NCBI GenBank assembly: GCA_900659855.1
Contig: CAACVI010000012.1
Coordinates: 382,532 to 446,531, forward strand
Source: Candidatus Desulfarcum epimagneticum
Lineage (GTDB): Bacteria; Desulfobacterota; Desulfobacteria; Desulfobacterales; CR-1
Length of the DNA stretch: 64,000 nt
Direction of reading: 5' to 3'
Part shown: in pieces, positions 16,782 to 26,027 of the stretch
Position numbering within the stretch: the first letter of the stretch is position 1
How the letters are laid out: every line of letters starts with the position of its first letter
Program-made: the position numbers and the translations under genes
Notes under the pieces: generated by a model
What the model was told of the DNA's origin: nothing
Seen by the model: only the letters and a program-made list of their open reading frames with translations
Database searches by the model: none

Positions 16782-18608
16782 CTAATTGAGGGCGTCTTCG
16801 AACAACGGCAAATCCGAAATGCTCAATATGATATCAACATCTGCAAAAGCGTCACGAATGGTTTTTTTTAAACTGGCGGAATATTGCGCGACGGATATCA
16901 CAATACAGTTAATTTTATTTTGATTAATTATTTCAGGTGATTCTATCTTTCTCCCAAAAATCTCCACTCCATGCCGAACTTCTGATTCATCCACATAGTG
17001 TATATTCTCAGTTAATTCCCCACTCACTTTCCCGGCTAACCTTTTCGCAAAAGCATAGAAATACGAATGAATGCCCCAAAAAACGACTTCTCCGTATTTC
17101 TGAATCAACACTTCAAGTTTTTCCGCCACTTTCATAACGACTTCTTCAGGAATGGGGACAGTATGCCTTCCGGCGCATTTCCGGCACATCAAACTGCCTG
17201 TCATAAACAATCTGACATCTTGCCATATGTTTTGGCGGCCGCATGACACACACGCGCCATCAAGCGTCATCCGGGCATTTTTCCAATTAATCTCAACGAC
17301 ATTGTAATCGCCGGGAATCTCCTTCAGCTCCCTCGGCAAAGAGAGTATCTGGCCAACCAGCCATGAATATTCAGAATCAGTCATTTGGGATAATTTCACC
17401 ACAGGACATGACCGCCTGATAAACTTTACAGGATCGGGAATGATACCCCTACATACCGCATGGTCATACAGTCGAGTTCCCGGATAGGCGACTATCATGG
17501 CTAAATACAATTGATAATGTATATTTTTTTTCCACCAATCAAGGGTTTTTTTAGCAGTTTCTATGGTTTCCGCCCTGTCTCCAAAAATCAAGTTGCCCTG
17601 TATGCCAATACCCGAGTCATAAATTAATTTCAAAGCTTTTTCCGACTTTTCAATCGTGATCTTTTTATTCATGCTTTTTAATATGCTGTTATCCGCGCTT
17701 TCTATGCCCAATGCAATGGTGGCGCAATTCGCATCTTTCAACATCGCGACTATGCTTTTTGAAACGTCCGTGACGCGAAATTGCGCCCACCATTTGATAT
17801 TGTATTTTTTGATTCTTTGACAAAATTCCGTTACCCTTTCCCTGTTAAATCCAAAAAGCTCATCCTGGATTGATATGTATTTCACATTAAACTCATCTTT
17901 TAATAACTCTATTTCCAAAAAAACACTGTCGAGTGAGCGTTGTCTGTATGTTTGGCCACTGGGATGAAAACAGAATGTGCAATGAAAAGGGCATGATCTG
18001 CTCGTGGTGATTGGAATCACCCTTTCTCCGCCCATGCCGACACAATTCGGCGCCATATTTAATAAATTATTCAGACCGACGCCCCTGTAATCGGGAAAAG
18101 GGAGTTTGTCCAAATTTATCACAGAGGGGGCTCCCTCTGTAATGACATATCTCCCATGATTCTTATAAATAATACCGGGAATACCATGAATTCCGGATCC
18201 TTTTTCAAGGGCGGCGCATAATTCGCAGGAGATGATCTCCCCCTCGCCGATCACCCCATAATCCACATATTCCAGGGCTCGCATGGCATGTTCCGGCGCG
18301 CTGGTAATAATGCCGCCCCCCACAATGGTGACGATCCCTTTTTTTATTTTTTTCGCAGATTCTATAACCGCCCTTATGGCTCCATATTGGCCGGTTAATC
18401 CGCCTGTCAACAGCGCGTCGGCGCCATATCTGTCGACACTTTGCCTGATGATGTCACAAAGGTTTCCTTCCGTATGATTCAAGTTGAGGATTTTGACATC
18501 GAAACCCGCTGTTTTCAAGCTTGCGGCGATATAGCTTATTCCGGTGGGGAACCAATACCAGTCGCCGATATTATTCACAATCCTGGGGACCACCAATAAA
18601 TATCGCAT
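16782..18608 (-). CDS. B12-binding radical SAM protein with C-terminal zinc-ribbon-like region
   Basis: A 608-residue protein with a cobalamin-binding N-terminal domain (PTGISYIAASLKTAGFDV, IVGGGIITS) and a radical SAM core whose cluster motif is CPFHCTFC in TSRSCPFHCTFCFHPSG near residue 210. The C-terminal part carries two CxxC pairs (CVSCGRQ and CRKCAGR) that look like a zinc ribbon, then a Rossmann-like segment with VVFWGIHSYFYAFAK. It is 3 bases from the carbamoyltransferase gene and 16 from the second radical SAM gene, so the three are co-transcribed. The cluster suggests C-methylation or a radical rearrangement plus carbamoylation of one glycan residue (inference). Confidence 0.85.
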   Translation of the reverse strand: MRYLLVVPRIVNNIGDWYWFPTGISYIAASLKTAGFDVKILNLNHTEGNLCDIIRQSVDRYGADALLTGGLTGQYGAIRAVIESAKKIKKGIVTIVGGGIITSAPEHAMRALEYVDYGVIGEGEIISCELCAALEKGSGIHGIPGIIYKNHGRYVITEGAPSVINLDKLPFPDYRGVGLNNLLNMAPNCVGMGGERVIPITTSRSCPFHCTFCFHPSGQTYRQRSLDSVFLEIELLKDEFNVKYISIQDELFGFNRERVTEFCQRIKKYNIKWWAQFRVTDVSKSIVAMLKDANCATIALGIESADNSILKSMNKKITIEKSEKALKLIYDSGIGIQGNLIFGDRAETIETAKKTLDWWKKNIHYQLYLAMIVAYPGTRLYDHAVCRGIIPDPVKFIRRSCPVVKLSQMTDSEYSWLVGQILSLPRELKEIPGDYNVVEINWKNARMTLDGACVSCGRQNIWQDVRLFMTGSLMCRKCAGRHTVPIPEEVVMKVAEKLEVLIQKYGEVVFWGIHSYFYAFAKRLAGKVSGELTENIHYVDESEVRHGVEIFGRKIESPEIINQNKINCIVISVAQYSASLKKTIRDAFADVDIILSISDLPLFEDALN

Positions 18609-18611
18609 CCC

Positions 18612-20297
18612 TCACCTCCCGCGCCTTTCCCCATATTTTGGAGGGATTGAATCGACTTTATAGTCTTCTTCGGTTTTCTCCACTATATAACGCCCCATAA
18701 CCAGACAATCCATGCCGCAACGATAAAAGGTCCGGAGCGCTTCTTCCGGCCTGCAAACAATTGGCTCATCCGACAAATTAAAGCTTGTGTTTAATAAAGC
18801 GGGAACTCCCGCGCGCTTTCTGAATTCGTCTATGAGTCTCCAAAACATGGGATTGCCCGCCTTGCTGACGGTCTGGGGCCTCGCCGTGCCGTCAACATGG
18901 GTGGCGCTTATGATATCACTGATTTTCGAAGGATTAATCTTAAATGTCAGGGCCATATAGGGAGAATCGCGATGGTTTTCCAAATAGTGATGGGCATACT
19001 CCTCTAAAATAGCGGGAGCGAAAGGCCTCCACGGCTCTCTGCCTTTGACTTTCAGGTTGATGGCGTCTTTCATTTCAGGAAATTGCGGATTCCCGAGAAT
19101 GCTTCTGTTGCCCAGCGCCCGGGGCCCGACTTCCATCCTTCCCTGGAACCAGCCGACTATCTTATTTTCGGACAAAATTTTCGCGGTCTCTTCGCAGATA
19201 TTTTCCACATAACGATACCGGGCCGTTTTAAATTTTAAAATGGCGGATTCGACTTCTTTGTCGCTATATTCCGGCCCCCAGTACGGATGGGCAAAACCCA
19301 CGTCAGGCGTCTTGCCTTTCTTATCGATATAAACTTGAATGGCTCCCCCCAACGCGGTTCCTGAATCCCAGGAGGCCGGATGAATATAAATATCATCGAT
19401 TAATCCGGAAGCCGACAATTTTCCATTCATTGAGCAGTTCAGAGCAGACCCTCCTGAAACGCACAAGTTTCGCGATTTGTTTTTTTCAACCACCCACTCA
19501 AGCATGCGGAAAACCGATTTTTCAAAAGAGGCCTGGGTCGTCGCCGCAATATCCTGACTGTTTTTCCCCATCGGATTTCCGGGATCGATGACACTTCGCG
19601 CCCATTTACTGTATTTGCGGTATTCGCTCCTGTTAATGCGCGGAATTTGCTTTTCCCAGTCGATAAAAGGGAGACCCCGGGGATCAGGAGAGCCGAAAGA
19701 CGCCAGGCCCATGACTTTATATTCGTCGGCATGAGGTTTAAAGCCCAGGAGGCGCGTGATATTTGAATACATATGCCCCCAGCTGTCCGAATTGCTTATT
19801 TCATGGAAAATCCCTATTTTTTCCCCTTCGCCATATCCAATAAAACCGGCGTTCCGGCCTCCCGATCCATCCAGGGAAATGATGTTGGCATGATCAAAAC
19901 CGGAGCAGTAAAACGCGGCGTTGGCATGCGATATATGATGATTGACAAAATCATGGGATTTTCGATAAACATATCCTGGCATTCTGAACATATTCGCCGT
20001 GACACGCGCGGAGAAATATCCTGCCGCCAATATTCCAAAAAAAAGAGGCTGCCCGGTAAAATTGGGAATGACGCTTTTAAAAATTCCATCAAATCCGACA
20101 GCGATGTAATCAATATCTTCCAGCGTTATTCCCGCGTGTCGCAGACAAAACTTTATGGCTTGTTCGGGAAAAATTCTCGGGGCGAATTTAATACGAATGA
20201 ACCGTTCCTCTTCAGCCATCGCCACGAGTCTTCCATTCACCAGCAGGCACGCGCCGTTATTTTCTGAAATGGGATGAGTGACGCCAAGGATAATCAT
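18612..20297 (-). CDS. NodU/CmcH-family O-carbamoyltransferase
   Basis: Transfers a carbamoyl group from carbamoyl phosphate, through carbamoyl-adenylate, to a hydroxyl. The 561-residue length is typical. The N-terminal Kae1-like domain has the metal-binding HHISHANAAFY and the nucleotide-site SLDGSGG. The C-terminal domain has GWFQGRMEVGPRALGNRSIL, the hallmark of the family. In a glycan locus it most likely carbamoylates a sugar, as NodU does. It starts upstream of two radical SAM genes within one transcript. Confidence 0.92.
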   Translation of the reverse strand: MIILGVTHPISENNGACLLVNGRLVAMAEEERFIRIKFAPRIFPEQAIKFCLRHAGITLEDIDYIAVGFDGIFKSVIPNFTGQPLFFGILAAGYFSARVTANMFRMPGYVYRKSHDFVNHHISHANAAFYCSGFDHANIISLDGSGGRNAGFIGYGEGEKIGIFHEISNSDSWGHMYSNITRLLGFKPHADEYKVMGLASFGSPDPRGLPFIDWEKQIPRINRSEYRKYSKWARSVIDPGNPMGKNSQDIAATTQASFEKSVFRMLEWVVEKNKSRNLCVSGGSALNCSMNGKLSASGLIDDIYIHPASWDSGTALGGAIQVYIDKKGKTPDVGFAHPYWGPEYSDKEVESAILKFKTARYRYVENICEETAKILSENKIVGWFQGRMEVGPRALGNRSILGNPQFPEMKDAINLKVKGREPWRPFAPAILEEYAHHYLENHRDSPYMALTFKINPSKISDIISATHVDGTARPQTVSKAGNPMFWRLIDEFRKRAGVPALLNTSFNLSDEPIVCRPEEALRTFYRCGMDCLVMGRYIVEKTEEDYKVDSIPPKYGERRGR

Positions 20298-20367
20298 TTT
20301 TATTCCGATTTTTCACAGCAAACTTTTTTAGAGTTTTATTGTGTTTTTTTAGTTAGTTGAATACATC

Positions 20368-21564
20368 TCACCCTCTTTTTTCTGGGGCGCCCGCTTTTTC
20401 CCACGCTTTATTTTGAGAGGAACGACAAATCGCCTCAAGCATGCAAAGTCCTTCGTAGGCGATATCCGCTCCAAAAACCCAGGGAGACGCATAGGCTCCT
20501 TTCTCCTTAAACTCGATTAAACAGTCCGCGATGTCATAATAAAGATTGGCAAACGCCTCAATAAAACCATCCGGGTGCCCCGCCTTAAAACGATTGTAAC
20601 GCGGGTCGGCGGACAAATTGTCCATATCGGTCGCCCGATCAAGAATGCGTGTCTGTCCCGTTATATCCGTATAACTTAAATGCTCGGGATCCATTTGACG
20701 CCACCGGGCCGAGCCCTTTGTCCCATAAACGCGGACACGCAAACCATTGCGATGTCCCAGCGCGCATTTGCTGTGCCACAGTTGGCACACCATATGGTTG
20801 GCGTAACGGGCGACGCACACGACGTTGTCAATGATCTGTTTAAAGGCCCCGAAACTGTCTTGCAGCGCCAGGACTTCCAAAGGGCTGGAACCTGTGAGAA
20901 AATGAATCATATGGTGGGTATGAGTTCCCAAATCAAGGGAGACGGTGGCAAGCGTTTGAGTATCTTTTAATCGCCATGCCTGCGGGGAGACGTTGCGGCC
21001 TTTTGCGTCAACCCGGATAAATCCATCCTGGGGCATTTCGGCATGGATCTGGGTGATTTTCCCCAGCATGCCTTTCTCAATCATCATTTTCATCTCTCGC
21101 AGCATGGGATATCCTGAGTAGTTATATGTGACAGCCAGAAAAGCGTTGTATTTTTGAACCGCTTTTTTGATTTCTTCCGCTTCCGCGCTGGATGTCGCCA
21201 GGGTCTTTTCACAGATGACCGGGAAGCCCTTCCGCATGGCGCCAAGAACGATATCCATATGGGACGGGGTGGGGGTGAGCACGACCACGGCGTCCAATCT
21301 TTTTTTTTCTCCGCGCAAAAGCGCGCGCCAGTCATCATACACCCTGCTCTCATCAACGCCCCACGCCTGCCCGGTTTCATGATTGATGTCCTGATGCGCG
21401 CTGAAACAGCCGGCTTTAAGCGCAAATCGTCCATCCATTTCAACAGCGATTCGGTGTGTCGATCCGATCGCCGAATTCAATCCGCCGCCAATGAATCCCA
21501 AACGCAAAGGTTTTGATGCTCTGCTTGACATAAACAACTCTTCCGTGTCTTTTTTATCACTCAT
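20368..21564 (-). CDS. Gfo/Idh/MocA-family NAD(P)-dependent oxidoreductase
   Basis: A 398-residue protein with Rossmann motif LGFIGGGLNSAIG, the CEKTLATS segment carrying the conserved Lys of EKP-type motifs, and the C-terminal half with LDLGTHTHHMIHFLTG. Members oxidise, reduce or epimerise sugars and inositols, often nucleotide-activated. The start overlaps the glycosyltransferase stop by four bases (ATGA), and AAGGA precedes it, so the two are coupled. Specificity cannot be read from the sequence. Confidence 0.88.
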   Translation of the reverse strand: MSDKKDTEELFMSSRASKPLRLGFIGGGLNSAIGSTHRIAVEMDGRFALKAGCFSAHQDINHETGQAWGVDESRVYDDWRALLRGEKKRLDAVVVLTPTPSHMDIVLGAMRKGFPVICEKTLATSSAEAEEIKKAVQKYNAFLAVTYNYSGYPMLREMKMMIEKGMLGKITQIHAEMPQDGFIRVDAKGRNVSPQAWRLKDTQTLATVSLDLGTHTHHMIHFLTGSSPLEVLALQDSFGAFKQIIDNVVCVARYANHMVCQLWHSKCALGHRNGLRVRVYGTKGSARWRQMDPEHLSYTDITGQTRILDRATDMDNLSADPRYNRFKAGHPDGFIEAFANLYYDIADCLIEFKEKGAYASPWVFGADIAYEGLCMLEAICRSSQNKAWEKAGAPEKRG

Positions 21565-22547
21565 TCCTTGCTAAAACCCCGAAAATCATCAAATGTGGTT
21601 TCCTGGATCAAATACAAAGGCCTCTTTTTCGTTTCATCGAAAATTTTTCCTATATAAAGCCCTAAAAAACCCATATTCATAAAAAGCAGGCCTCCGATCA
21701 AACAGATTGAAACCATTAAACTCGTCCATCCAAGAACCATAACACCTTGGAATAAATATCGAAAAACCAGCCACAAGGCGCATGTGAAAGAAACCGCGAA
21801 CATCAAAAAACCAAGTCCAATGGAAAACCGCAAAGGTGTGGCCGAATTTGACACAATCGTGTCAATGGCAAAGCCAAACCTCCGCCTCAAGGTGTAGGCA
21901 GATTTTCCCGTCGTTCTTTCCGAATGCTCAACCGGCATGGATGTCTTTCGAAAACCGGCATGGTGAATAAATATCCCAAACGCCTGGCGCCGCTCCCTGT
22001 ATCGCCTTATGGCGTCAATTATTTTCTTTGAATAAATTCCAAAATTTGAAACAGTTGGATCGTGATTGATTCCCGAAAAAAAATTCAATGTCTTATGAAA
22101 TAATTTTGAAAAAACAAATTTTATGAAAGGGTCGTTTCTTTCAACGCGTCTCCCAAACACGATGTCATACCCTTCCCGCGCCTTTTCATACAATTTGACA
22201 ATCTCCTCCGGCTGATCCTGCAAATCACAGTCCATCACCACCACCCATTCGCCCCGCGTATGGTCAAGGCCGGCGGTGATCGCATGATGCTGACCAAAAT
22301 TTCGGGAAAGGTTGATCCCCCGCACCCGCGAGTCGTTTCCTGACAGTTCCGTGATCACCTCCCAGGCATTGTCCGGGCTGGCGTCATTGACCATAATAAT
22401 TTCAAAATCGTCCGTAAAGTTTGAAAGGCTGTCCCGCAGACGCGCATAAAGCGTGTCAAGATTCAATTCATACCCATAAACAGGCGTCACCACAGATATG
22501 TGAACTTGATTGTCCGTATTTTTTTTTTGATCGCCGCGCGCGGTCAT
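21561..22547 (-). CDS. Family 2 glycosyltransferase with two C-terminal membrane helices
   Basis: A 328-residue DPM1/GtrB-like transferase. It has the GT-A opening ISVVTPVYGYELNLD, the DxD-type VVMDCDLQDQPE, SRNFGQHHAITAGLD and FGRRVERND, then two C-terminal membrane helices (about 235-260 and 268-292). Such enzymes make polyprenyl-phosphate sugars at the inner membrane for use by periplasmic transferases. The start at 22547 is chosen over the longer frame because AGGGG precedes it and the upstream ATP-grasp gene ends only 22 bases earlier. Confidence 0.9.
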   Translation of the reverse strand: MTARGDQKKNTDNQVHISVVTPVYGYELNLDTLYARLRDSLSNFTDDFEIIMVNDASPDNAWEVITELSGNDSRVRGINLSRNFGQHHAITAGLDHTRGEWVVVMDCDLQDQPEEIVKLYEKAREGYDIVFGRRVERNDPFIKFVFSKLFHKTLNFFSGINHDPTVSNFGIYSKKIIDAIRRYRERRQAFGIFIHHAGFRKTSMPVEHSERTTGKSAYTLRRRFGFAIDTIVSNSATPLRFSIGLGFLMFAVSFTCALWLVFRYLFQGVMVLGWTSLMVSICLIGGLLFMNMGFLGLYIGKIFDETKKRPLYLIQETTFDDFRGFSKE

Positions 22548-22569
22548 GGTCTTTGCCCCTGTTGATATC

Positions 22570-23805
22570 TCAATCCAGAATAACGCGAATAAGCTCCGAC
22601 ATTTTTTCTGTCTTCGCCAGCATTTCATCCATTGATCCAAACTTTAAAAAAACAATCCCCAGCTTGCATGTCGTGGCGTCATCCACCGACTCCCCGGGCT
22701 TTCCCCAAATTATTTTTTCAATTATTTTGTCTTCAATCCAGGGGTCAAAGACGATGTCTTTGACAATGCCTTCCCGTTCGGCCATAATGCAGACTCGGGA
22801 AAAAAATCCCCTGGGCTCCTCCTGGCGCAGGCGGGAAATGTCCAGACCGGCGGCGGCTTTTACAATATAACCAGGATAATCCACGCCGGTGGCATGTTCG
22901 ACCAGTCTGGTATAAAGGTCCCCCGGCGATCTGCGCGTGACTTCAATCATCACCGGCTCGTTTTCTCTTAAAATAAACTGCGCGTGAAAGATACCGTCAG
23001 AAAGATTTAAAATATTTGAAATTCTTTCCGTTTCCAGTCGCAATTTATCAGAGACGCTTCCGGGCGCCGGGGAGGGGGTCGAAGCGGCGGCGACCAGATA
23101 AGGATTCTGGTAATAATGCTCGTTGTCCAGGAAACAAAAAACAACTCTGCCATCCCGCAGAAAAGCCGAGAAACCATGACGGGAGCCTTCAATAAATTCC
23201 TCCACCACAATTCGTCCGGCTTTGGAACGATGTAAAGCGTTTTCAATGGCGGCGGGCGCCTCCTCTATTTTTTCAAGCTTTGTGATTCCTTTTCCCCCGC
23301 TCAGGTCCACCGGCTTGACCATCAACGGAAAACGCCGGCCCCTGATTGTGTCAAGCGCATCAAGCGCGTTGGAAAATCCCTCTCCAACGGGAGACGGGAC
23401 GTGGTTGTCCCGGGAAAATTTTCGATATTGATCCTTATGATGAAGAATAAGCGCGGTCTCATAAGAGTCATGGCCCGGCAGCCCCATTTCTTCCGCCGCA
23501 TAGGCGCATGAGATCGCCGAAAAATCATTGCAGCAGGGACAAATCGCATCCACTTTCAATTTTTTCGCCAGACGTAAAATCGCCTCCTTATCGGAAAAAT
23601 CTTCAAGACGGCATTCATCGGAATATTGATGCCCCATATCCGTGACTCGGTTGCCGCTTGTGATCACATGATAACCCAATCGTCTGCCCGAGTGTATCAA
23701 AGGGACATCGGCGTATCCCCCCCCGGCGATTAATAATTTCGGCAAAGTCCCAGATTTCTGTGAAAAATTTGAAAAACCGGAAAACCGGCGTCTTTCGGAT
23801 ATCAT
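22570..23805 (-). CDS. ATP-grasp carboxylate-amine/thiol ligase
   Basis: A 411-residue protein with the ATP-grasp fold: N-terminal PKLLIAGGGYADVPLIH, then LMVKPVDLSGGKGI (the glycine-rich lid and ATP-binding Lys), VVEEFIEGSRHGFS, and the metal-binding VMIEVTRRSPGDL. These enzymes join a carboxylate to an amine through an acyl phosphate. In glycan loci they may attach an amino acid to an amino-sugar. The ATG at 23805 has GGAG eight bases upstream; a longer frame to 23916 would run into the preceding gene. Confidence 0.85.
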   Translation of the reverse strand: MISERRRFSGFSNFSQKSGTLPKLLIAGGGYADVPLIHSGRRLGYHVITSGNRVTDMGHQYSDECRLEDFSDKEAILRLAKKLKVDAICPCCNDFSAISCAYAAEEMGLPGHDSYETALILHHKDQYRKFSRDNHVPSPVGEGFSNALDALDTIRGRRFPLMVKPVDLSGGKGITKLEKIEEAPAAIENALHRSKAGRIVVEEFIEGSRHGFSAFLRDGRVVFCFLDNEHYYQNPYLVAAASTPSPAPGSVSDKLRLETERISNILNLSDGIFHAQFILRENEPVMIEVTRRSPGDLYTRLVEHATGVDYPGYIVKAAAGLDISRLRQEEPRGFFSRVCIMAEREGIVKDIVFDPWIEDKIIEKIIWGKPGESVDDATTCKLGIVFLKFGSMDEMLAKTEKMSELIRVILD

Positions 23806-23879
23806 TGTCGATCTCCAAATCATCCCATACCCATTTTGATGAAAATTCCAATTTCGCTCCAATAAAACAGAACTGAAAA

Positions 23880-26027
23880 TCAATCCGTTTTCCTGATCAC
23901 GTCGGAAACCATGCATCCAAAAACCCTTATATCAGGCGGCGCGCGAAATTCAGTGGCCGCTTTTAAATGAATAATCGACATTGATCCAGTGTGTTCAGAC
24001 AAATGAACATTGACGCGCCTCCATCCGTCCGGAAGCGCTTTTTGATCAATCTTTCCATATGAAAGACCCACCACTATTTCAAGCTCAGCGTCGCCTGGAC
24101 ACCAGTATTCAAATTGCGCGTCGACAGATGGTTTTGCGGCGCCGACCAGAAGCTTCGAATGGGTTTTGCGCATCCACCTGAAGGGTCTTTGATTTTTGTA
24201 CACCTCTCTTACATGCCAACCGCTTAAATATTCAATGCCGGACGATTCATTTTTAGCGCCGCCAGGTAAAGGCAAAGACAAATACAAATCTGCCAGAATT
24301 TGATCATTCATTTTTTTTTCAGGGGCGGGTTTATTCCTTATTTTGTAGAGATAGACCCCCTGATCCTGCGTTACATAATCAACAAATGGACTGCCCATTA
24401 ACCCCATGATCGCTTGCCGGGATACTCTTGGCTCAAATTCCGTGTAGTGAGCGATAATATATTCAAAGTGATTGGCCGTCAGCCATTCCCATTGATCCCG
24501 GTCAAGGCATCCTTCATTGACTGAATATAAAAATCTGACCGGCTCGTCAACGGCGGAAGGGTAAATACCGCTATGCCCGGTAAACATACGCAAGTCATGT
24601 TTTAAAGCCAGGGGCAAAAAGGCGCCATTTCTATGATCCCCGCTTATATATTGAAACGGAAGTGTGACCACCCGCGTTTGTTTCCCGGATATGCCTTCAT
24701 AAACATTATTCTTCTCCATGAAAAGGCTTATTCCCGGTTGGGTATAATTAAAGTCGTAAACGATCAAGACTGAAAAAAAAATGGCGATTAAAGCCCCATT
24801 TGAAAAGCTCCAGCGCTTTTTTACTGTTTCCAGCAGGCAGGCGACAAAGTATCCCAGCAATATCGTGTAAAGAACCACCACGACGGACATAATTCTGCCG
24901 GGTGTCCGGGTGCCGTTAAATCCGGGAATATGATCAAACATCCAGCGATAAACAGGCAGCCCGGTCACCGCGTCTAACCGCGGGCCGAAACAAAGAAAAA
25001 AAGCAAACAAAAAAAGAACAAAAAAAATGCACAGCTCTGTTTTTCGGGCAGACTGTTTTCTCCAGTCAAACAATGTCTTTAAGAGCCATGGCAGCGCCAC
25101 CAATGCGGTCAATCCAAGATAAACATTTTTTTCATTTCCACTGAATTGTAAAAACAACCTGTATATTTCAGGGGTATAGAAAAAAGTTTCCTTAAAATTT
25201 TGTCCGGAATGCAGCACGCTGTTTTTCATCATTCCATATATAAATATAGTGTAGCATACGCAAGCAAATAAACCGGGCAAAAGCCAGAGAAGCGCTTTCA
25301 CCCGTTCCGGAGGGGTTCTCGATGCGTCAAAAGAAAAGCCGATCAAACGATACAACATGTACGGCCAAAGAATAAATATGGCCCAGTAAAGCATCTGAAA
25401 ATTTGCGGTCAGTGTCAAAAAAAGCAGGATGCCGGAAATGGCAAACCATCTTGACCGGCCCTCATTGCGAGCCCTTTCGATAGCATATATAAGCAGCGGC
25501 AGCATCACAATGTCCACACCGTAAACCATCTCACCGTACAAAAAACTCGTTCTGAATGGAACAGTCGCCAGGTAAAAAGCCGCGACAATTGCCGCCGAAA
25601 CCGATCCTGTCAGAAGCTTAACAAGAAAATACGCGGCGAGACCCACAAACACATAAGAAAACAGAGCCATCAGGTTGTAGGACAGGATGTCTCCAAAAAG
25701 AAAGGCCAGCGCCCCATTGATCGCGCTGAAAGGGAAAAAAATCAACCCTTCCGTGAACGCGCCGGACGCAAACTGATAACCGCTGAAGTAAGGGCTATTG
25801 CCACGCCCAATGTTATTTTTAAATAATGAGTATCGATAAAACTGTGAGAAGTGATCACCGGACCACATACGCTCCACCTCAGGGTCAAGTGGACCAGAAG
25901 GGATCCCGTCATGGATATGAGTGATGAACAGTTTGCCGGAATAAAAAATACCGACCAGAAGCAAAAAAAAAACCAGCGCCCAAATTATTTTTTTTTCAGA
26001 GCTAAAGAGAATATCAATTAATTTCAT
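23880..26027 (-). CDS. Large polytopic membrane protein (GT-C/YfhO-like)
   Basis: A 715-residue inner-membrane protein with a dozen or so hydrophobic helices (first at about 14-33) and a soluble C-terminal domain of about 150 residues rich in beta strands. The early loop GPLDPEVERMWSGDHFSQFYR and the helix-loop pattern resemble YfhO-type and other GT-C glycosyltransferases, which use polyprenyl-phosphate sugars on the periplasmic side. That would match the adjacent DPM1-like enzyme at 21561-22547. The start overlaps the stop of the upstream transferase by 14 bases. Assignment to a named family is tentative. Confidence 0.65.
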   Translation of the reverse strand: MKLIDILFSSEKKIIWALVFFLLLVGIFYSGKLFITHIHDGIPSGPLDPEVERMWSGDHFSQFYRYSLFKNNIGRGNSPYFSGYQFASGAFTEGLIFFPFSAINGALAFLFGDILSYNLMALFSYVFVGLAAYFLVKLLTGSVSAAIVAAFYLATVPFRTSFLYGEMVYGVDIVMLPLLIYAIERARNEGRSRWFAISGILLFLTLTANFQMLYWAIFILWPYMLYRLIGFSFDASRTPPERVKALLWLLPGLFACVCYTIFIYGMMKNSVLHSGQNFKETFFYTPEIYRLFLQFSGNEKNVYLGLTALVALPWLLKTLFDWRKQSARKTELCIFFVLFLFAFFLCFGPRLDAVTGLPVYRWMFDHIPGFNGTRTPGRIMSVVVVLYTILLGYFVACLLETVKKRWSFSNGALIAIFFSVLIVYDFNYTQPGISLFMEKNNVYEGISGKQTRVVTLPFQYISGDHRNGAFLPLALKHDLRMFTGHSGIYPSAVDEPVRFLYSVNEGCLDRDQWEWLTANHFEYIIAHYTEFEPRVSRQAIMGLMGSPFVDYVTQDQGVYLYKIRNKPAPEKKMNDQILADLYLSLPLPGGAKNESSGIEYLSGWHVREVYKNQRPFRWMRKTHSKLLVGAAKPSVDAQFEYWCPGDAELEIVVGLSYGKIDQKALPDGWRRVNVHLSEHTGSMSIIHLKAATEFRAPPDIRVFGCMVSDVIRKTD

